Part shown: one piece after another, positions 58,201-64,000 of the stretch
Position numbering within the stretch: position 1 is the first letter of the stretch
Layout: every line of letters starts with the position of its first letter
Source of the DNA: Biomphalaria glabrata
Lineage: Eukaryota; Mollusca; Gastropoda; Planorbidae
Length of the DNA: 64,000 nt
Assembly: GCF_947242115.1 (NCBI RefSeq)
Contig: NC_074721.1
Location: forward strand, 5,708,001-5,772,000
Reading direction: 5' to 3'
The notes under the pieces: model-generated
Seen by the model: the letters and a program-made list of their open reading frames with translations, nothing else
Told to the model about the DNA's origin: nothing
Database searches by the model: none
Position numbers and translations under genes: made by a program

Positions 58201-60244
58201 ATACAACTTCATTTACTTATTGAAAACAATGAAAGCGTTGAAGATTAGTCCATATATAATACTATGGGCTAATGAATTTTTGACCCAGAGATCTCTGAGG
58301 GTTAGTGTAAACAATGTAATATCAAATGAACGCATAGTTAACACAGGGGCGCCCCAGGGGGCTGTGACATCGCAATTGTGGTTCATTTTGTACACCAATG
58401 ATTTTCAATCCGATTGTCCTTTTTGCTCCTTCACAAAATTCGCTGATGATTGAAAAGTACTTTAAAGATAATTTTTATTAATAAATGTAAAAAAAAAAAA
58501 ACGAAACAAAAAAAAAAACAAGAAATGATAATCGATTTTCGAAGGGAAAAGAAAGAAAATGATATTTAACTGTAGCTGGAGAGACTATTGAAATAGTGCA
58601 AACTTTTAAATACCTAGTTAGGCTACTATCCTAGAAAATAAAATAAATTTTACTGCAAATACTGATTATATCAGCAAAAGAGGGCAGTAATGTTAGCAAA
58701 AAGGCCTATGTTTTATCACGCTCAGATTTGCAATATTTTAAGTTTTAGTATCACTGCCTGGTATGACAATCTGAGCATAAAAAATAAAAATAAACTTCAT
58801 AGAATCTTAAAAGCTGATGGTAAGTCATTGGCAAAAAAAACAACAAAAAAACATTTGGGCAGCTGTTTTAAACAAACATCCGTAAAAAAAGCTTTAAAGA
58901 TTCTAGAAATAATCTTTTGGGTCAGAATTTTGTGATTTTACCATCACAAAAGAAATACAAGACACCGATAGCAAAGACAAACAGACACAAACACTCTTTT
59001 GTTCCCCTGGAAATCAAATCATTTAATAGAAACAAATTTGATATAACCTTTTCACATGTAAAGGTAAATTATAAGTGAGTCAGGTGTGAATGTACATTTT
59101 TTTTTTATAGTCATAATGTTATTTTGTGTGGTGTAATGCACAAATTGTAAGACAAATTTTCTTACGGACAATAAAGATTATTATTATTATTATTAAATTT
59201 GTAATAGATCTAAACTAACAATAATAACTTTGTGCAATTAGAAATATTTTTACCTATTGGTTTTGTGCCATGGAGCTGCTTATGGAAATAGGTTTTATAG
59301 CTAATTATAGTTAATTAAAAGCTTTTCTTTCTACAAACAATAAACGACGCACTAATTTAACGAATACCACTTTATCATTCAAGTAGAATATCTTTCCCTT
59401 GTTCGAGATTTCAAACAAAATAATTAATTACCAATAGATATTTCACGAATTAGTATTTTTTTTATTGATTCTTGTGTTGTCATGTAAATAAAATAATTGT
59501 GCAAAATATTATCTCGATCCGAGATTGGGTGTCGGAGAAATAAGGTGTACACAAATTTTACCAGACAGCTATACAAAGTGAGTTTATATAAGCTTTGTAA
59601 CAAGAAATTCATTATAGAAGTCTCATCGTACTTAGTACTTGTTCTAACTCTTATCTCTCAAAAACTTTGTGCATTAAAAAATCATCTTTATGTATAAATT
59701 AGGACTATTACTTATTTTTTCTTCTTGTTATTTTTTAAAAAATCAATATAAGACCAAACAATGTTGTATAATTCGCAGGTTTTGGGAATGTCTGAGAAAT
59801 AAATTAACTCGTCTCTGCACACTCAACTTAAGCGAAACCGGAACTTCAGGAAATTTTCGAGAATTTCAATCAAATGGTGTAGGATTTGGAAAGGCTGTAA
59901 ATGTTTATCTAAGTACTCCTACGTTTGACTGTGATTTCCAAGAGAAATGTGAAGATAGTACAGAGAAATGTTACAGTATTGTCTGTTTAAGACCAAAAAA
60001 TAAGTGCACTTTAATGTCTGGCTGTAACGGAGTATTTAACATACAATGGAAACACCAGTCAGATTACTTACGTAGTTCAACACTGTCTTATGTCTGTAAA
60101 GAAGGTGTGGATAGAAGATGTTTTGTACATTGTTATAAGCAAACGTATACTAGGCCTACCTTCTCAAAAATTGACTCATCGTACCGCAATGCAGATACTA
60201 CTAAAAAAAAGAAACTACTTTGCATTTCGGTTTCATCTTGTCAG
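55222..60244 (+). CDS. Gene 6: secreted or truncated receptor-family member
   Basis: Two exons, 55222-55376 and 59779-60244, joined in phase 2 (GACAG|gtattt; acceptor attcgcag|G), at least 207 residues. Exon 1 starts MKLLSRVCYITYLACIVIEF, a signal peptide. Exon 2 continues RFWECL and carries the family cysteines plus extra ones, and FNIQWKHQSDYL. After the last ectodomain cysteines it becomes Ser/Thr/Lys-rich and reaches a good donor cag|gtaaga at 60244-60246 in phase 0; without splicing it stops at 60253. No membrane span or tyrosine tail is seen here or further on. So it may be secreted, truncated, or continue past the window. The 4.4-kb intron is packed with a hAT element, a LINE and an R4 repeat. 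Exons are supported by matching phase and family alignment. Confidence 0.62.
55512..57734. mobile_element. Non-autonomous hAT-like element in gene 6 intron
   Basis: Left end cactagcggatccag and right end ctggatccgccagtg are inverted repeats, flanked by a perfect 8-bp duplication gctcaaag (55504-55511 and 57735-57742). The interior has a satellite (55660-56290), then sequence colinear with 526-1889, including runs of C and G. No transposase is visible. Confidence 0.85.
55660..56290. repeat. 86-97-bp tandem repeat inside the hAT element
   Basis: Six full units and one partial, each with cattcttcactgcagaaacg, ctacagctca and a short inverted repeat such as cggggcatagccccg; two units lack that inverted repeat and are shorter. 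Confidence 0.88.
57735..58070. other. Intronic, AT-rich
   Basis: Nothing recognised between the hAT element and the LINE. Confidence 0.4.
58075..59195 (+). mobile_element. LINE fragment, CR1/Rex-like
   Basis: RT pieces: KVVDNALLNILNCVYKHLDL, then IDFSSAFNTI-like sequence in another frame (LFFIDFSSAFNTIQ), then NTGAPQGAVTSQLWFILYTN and KFADD. Further on come YLG-type words and ITAWYDNLSIKNKNKLHRIL. The 3' end is acaataaagattattattat, an (ATT)n tail as in CR1/L2/Rex-type elements. Stops and frame changes show it is dead; it is 5'-truncated. Subfamily is inference. Confidence 0.75.
59355..59605 (+). repeat. Dispersed repeat R4 before gene 6 exon 2
   Basis: caaacaaaataattaattac, ttattgattcttgtgttgtc, aaataattgtgcaaa, tcgatccgagattgggtgtc and the ggagaaataaggtgtacac block. 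A clean plus-orientation copy. Confidence 0.72.
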
Positions 60245-60469
60245 GTAAGATAAGTTAAGATAATTGAATTGGTATAAGCCAATCAAAATTCACATTGACT
60301 TCATGAGTCCACCTCAGCATTTCTATTATGACAACAATATATAGATGCAAACACGAACAATATTAACATTGACACTTATACGCAAACACGCACACACACT
60401 ACCAGCGCCTTATCGATTAGGCTTTTATGTACTTCTCGGTGACGATAAGGGAGAATACCCCGTCATCAA

Positions 60470-60480
60470 ATAACAATATA

Positions 60481-60536
<56 letters not shown>

Positions 60537-60636
60537 CAAATTAAGGGGAAAAAAGTACGTTTATAATAATATTTAAATACTCTTCCCTCAGGTTTAATGT
60601 CTATGCCTAAACTAATATGCACTAATAGACATACAC

Positions 60637-60675
<39 letters not shown>

Positions 60676-60898
60676 ATTAAGGGGAAAAAAGTACATTTAT
60701 AATAATATTCAAATACTCTTCCCTCAGGTTTAATGTCTATGCCTAAACTAATATGCACTAATAGACATACACGTATATATATATATATATATATATTGCA
60801 AATTAAGGGGAAAAAAGTACATTTATAATAATATTTAAATACTCTTCCCTCAGGTTTAATGTCTATGCCTGAACTAATATGCACTAATAGACATGCAC

Positions 60899-60941
<43 letters not shown>

Positions 60942-61038
60942 ATTAAGGGGAAAAAAGTACATTTATAATAATATTTAAATACTCTTCCCTCAGGTTTAAT
61001 GTCTATGCCTGAACTAATATGCACTAATAGACATGCAC

Positions 61039-61118
<80 letters not shown>

Positions 61119-61346
61119 CAAATTAAGGGGAAAAAAGTACGTTTATAATAATATTTAAATACTCTTCCCTCAGGTTTGATGTCTATGCCTAAACTAATAT
61201 GCACTAATATACATGCACGTATATATATATATATATATATATATTGCAAATTAAGGGAAAAAAAGTACATTTATAATAATATTTAAATACTCTTCCCTCA
61301 GGTTTAATGTCTATGCCTGAACTAATATGCACTAATATACATGCAC

Positions 61347-61399
<53 letters not shown>

Positions 61400-61496
61400 A
61401 TTAAGGGGAAAAAAGTACATTTATAATAATATTTAAATACTCTTCCCTCAGGTTTAATGTCTATGCCTGAACTAATATGCACTAATAGACATGCAC

Positions 61497-61545
<49 letters not shown>

Positions 61546-61772
61546 ATTAAGGGGAAAAAAGTACATTTATAATAATATTTAAATATTCTTCCCTCAGGTT
61601 TAATGTCTATGCCTGAACTAATATGCACTAATAGACATGCACGTATATATATATATATATATATATATATTGCAAATTAAGGGGAAAAAAGTACATTTAT
61701 AATAATATTTAAATACTCTTCCCTCAGGTTTAATGTCTATGCCTGAACTAATATGCACTAATAGACATGCAC

Positions 61773-61814
<42 letters not shown>

Positions 61815-62040
61815 CAAATTAAGGGGAAAAAAGTACATTTATAATAATATTTAAATACTCTTCCCTCAGGTTTAATGTCTATGCCTGAACTAATATGCAC
61901 TAATAGACATGCACGTATATATATATATATATTGCAAATTAAGGGGAAAAAAGTACATTTATAATAATATTTAAATACTCTTCCCTCAGGTTTAATGTCT
62001 ATGCCTGAACTAATATGCACTAATAGACATACACGTAGCG
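60470..62040. repeat. Satellite of about 100-bp cores joined by (TA)n
   Basis: Eleven cores starting gcaaattaaggggaaaaaag and running through ttccctcaggtttaatgtct to gcactaatagacatgcacg, each followed by a TA run of about 10 to 90 bp. Cores are nearly identical; the TA runs vary. Open frames across it are by-products. Confidence 0.95.
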
Positions 62041-62119
62041 TATCGTTAAAAAAATCTAGAGTTACTGCAGCTAACCTTTTAACAAGCCTGGCGAATCTTA
62101 TTTAACATTTAGTACATAT

Positions 62120-62310
62120 GAGTGGTTAACCGCTTGGGTGCAGGGTTCGAATCACGTTGAAGAGTGGGATTTTAAATTTCGGAACTCTAATAGGTACTTG
62201 ACTAGGCGGTTGGTCGTTGTGCTGGCCACGTGATACCCTGCTCGTCTACATTTGGCCAAAGAAACAGATGACCTTACCATCATCTGCCCTAATACAATTT
62301 AGAAGTTGTC
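62120..62310 (+). mobile_element. SINE, family S1
   Basis: ttaaccgcttgggtgcaggg, gttcgaatcacgttgaagag, ggcggttggtcgttgtgctg and cagatgaccttaccatcatc. Head partly truncated. Confidence 0.72.
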
Positions 62311-62589
62311 AACTCCTTCTCTTTCTCTTTTATAATATGACTTGCGTTTAGATATTAGTATTTTTCTTTACAAATAAGTGGGTTTTTATAAAAACTTTCG
62401 AAAAAATGTAGGGTTCTTCACAAAAATTCTTCCCCGGGGCTTCAACATACTAAAATCCGGCCCTGGTCTCCACAATCATCTGACAGGCGGTTTCGATAGA
62501 GCCTATATAACTATTCAACACACTGCAAGAATACAATGAAGTAGCTTAGTAAAGAGTAAACGGAAGGATCCGTTAAGATAAAATTTTGG

Positions 62590-62765
62590 CCGGTTTCCTG
62601 ATCGAGCGGTGTGCTCACTGGACTGACATTAGGGCTTTCGATGGTTTCTGGATCAAACCCTGCCCGATCCTATCCCCGGTCGTCCTGGGGAAGTTTTGGA
62701 CTAGGAAGAAGATTAGCTTCAACTCTGAAGGAACATCCGAAACATTTTACAAACAAACAAACAAA
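62590..62765 (+). mobile_element. tRNA-derived SINE, family S3
   Basis: ggtttcctgatcgagcggtg, ggatcaaaccctgcccgatc, ctgaaggaacatccgaaaca and a (caaa)n tail. Matches 52098-52275. Confidence 0.75.
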
Positions 62766-62769
62766 ATTT

Positions 62770-64000
62770 GGACTTAGCAGGTAAGTAGGAAATTAAGGGA
62801 AATGAGAGGACCAAGTTTGTTCAGTCAAGACTGGACCAAGAATATCAAAAAGGTAAGAAGAGAAAGAAAGGGAATAGAAAAGAGAGAAAGCGGGCAAAAA
62901 AAGACAATATTTCATAGAGAAAAGGTTGAGAATGACTGGGTCAAAAAAAAGAGAAACAGCAAAATTCAAGCTATAAAAATGAACTTGAAAAAAAAAAAGA
63001 TTAACAGGAGATCAATTTAAATTTTAGTGTATAATTAATTCTATAATTTTTGAGTAATTGTTTTTCTTTACATGTTAATTTTTTTCTTGCTAAAATGATT
63101 GTTTATTGTTTTTTTGAAGATTTTGAAAATTTTATTTGAGGTATATTTTAGAACCACTGAGTATTTTTACAGTGTTGTTAAAAGCCTTGTTTTTTCAGCA
63201 GTCCCCGAAAGAAGAATAGCAAGTATTAGTTGTTGTTTTTCTTGTGTGTGATTATTCCGTCGTCTATCGGTCTATATAGATCACAGAAACTATAAAAAAA
63301 AAATATTAAAAAATCCGACATCATAATACTGTAGACCTTTCAAAATTCAGATGCAACGGCAACTTTTGTTCGATTTTGTAAGCGAATTAGTTAAGTTTTT
63401 AAATAAAAATACGCCATTCACAAAACTATTCATTATTAATAGTAAAAATAACACTAGATACTATATTATTAGGAAAGTCAGTTTCTGTAAAACAAAATTA
63501 TATTTATGTAAACGTTTTTTGTTATTTTCTAAAAAAAAATATTTTAGAAAATAATTTATACTACTAAATTAAATGTCTTCTGTTGTAAAAGCTACATACA
63601 TTTTAAAACATTATTTACTTTGGTTTTAAAAGTGAAAGAATGTGTTTAGCATGTATTTAAGACGAATATAATTGGTTGGTCTCTTTCAGTCGTAGAACGA
63701 CTATGGTTCATGTGTCTGTGGAGCCCTATTTTGAAGTAAATGTCCCTGTCCACAAATATCGGAGGTCGAGGAGGCTTTCGCTTTCGTGGTAGAGGAGCCG
63801 GACATTTTTCAAATGGCAAGCTTTTCTTCCAGAGCTGAGGCCCATGTTTTCTCGCTGTCCACAGCTTGGTCATATAGTACGGTCTAGGGCTATGTGTTCC
63901 CAATGGTTATAGAACATCAGTTAAAAAGCAGTGTTTCTTGTTATATAATGTAACAACAATATAAGAAACGTAGAGAGTTTGTCAACGTCTTCCTTGAGAG
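62770..64000. other. Unrecognised end of window
   Basis: A-rich pseudo-coding (62802-63020, Lys/Arg-rich) and AT-rich sequence. A less AT-rich block at 63660-63910 (minus-strand frame 63646-63903) includes tcgtagaacgactatgg, a near-palindromic word, and may be part of a repeat. No exon carrying a membrane span for gene 6 was found. Confidence 0.35.

Noticed and set aside
60425-62020. Several minus-strand frames of 65-128 residues with shared sequence
   Set aside because: Translations of the TA-linked satellite cores; no independent coding support.

Overview
The window reads as AT-rich nuclear DNA of an animal, most probably a gastropod mollusc (inference). It has spliced genes, several tRNA-derived SINE families, hAT transposons with 8-bp target duplications, LINE fragments, a Ty3/Gypsy fossil and much mini- and microsatellite DNA. 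I see no bacterial features, no rRNA and no convincing free-standing tRNA gene.

The main content is a same-strand (+) array of six related single-pass membrane protein genes, called gene 1 to gene 6 here: 2812-3943, 10751-14677, 23734-27983 (pseudogene), 35536-37626, 42759-43478 and 55222-60244. The typical plan is a short exon 1 with a signal peptide, a phase-2 intron, and one large exon 2. Exon 2 encodes an ectodomain with eight conserved cysteines and an F-x-I-x-W motif, a Ser/Thr-rich stalk, one membrane span, and a tyrosine-rich tail. In genes 1, 2 and 4 the tail has a textbook ITAM spacing (YxxL-x10-YxxL); pseudogene 3 keeps it with YxxF in the second half. Most tails also have YxN motifs and end in Y-x-L-A motifs. 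In gene 2 the Y-x-L-A unit has grown into ten 17-residue repeats. These look like immune-type receptors. The layout recalls the polymorphic single-pass transmembrane clusters reported to affect schistosome resistance in Biomphalaria (GRC/PTC type). That is an analogy from architecture only.

Members differ in state. Genes 2 and 4 look complete. Gene 1 lacks a visible exon 1. Gene 3 has stop codons, a stalk blown up into a 2.8-kb minisatellite, a SINE between stalk and membrane span, and a late frameshift. Gene 5 keeps only stalk, membrane span and tail. Gene 6 has signal peptide and ectodomain but no visible membrane span.

Between the genes: 1-2.6 kb, a hAT-like copy and an AT-rich dispersed repeat; 5-10.6 kb, SINEs, a MITE and unrecognised DNA; 14.9-23.2 kb, an LTR-like fossil, a nested hAT/MITE/Gypsy block and a 30-bp satellite; 28-35 kb, SINEs, a MITE and a hAT element carrying a GC-rich insertion; 37.7-42.5 kb, a SINE, a pyrimidine tract and a 48-bp satellite; 44.9-49.9 kb, a 13-bp satellite and a broken Gypsy element; 50-55 kb, SINEs and LINE tails; 55.4-59.8 kb, the transposon-filled intron of gene 6; 60.4-62 kb, a TA-rich satellite, then SINEs and unrecognised DNA.
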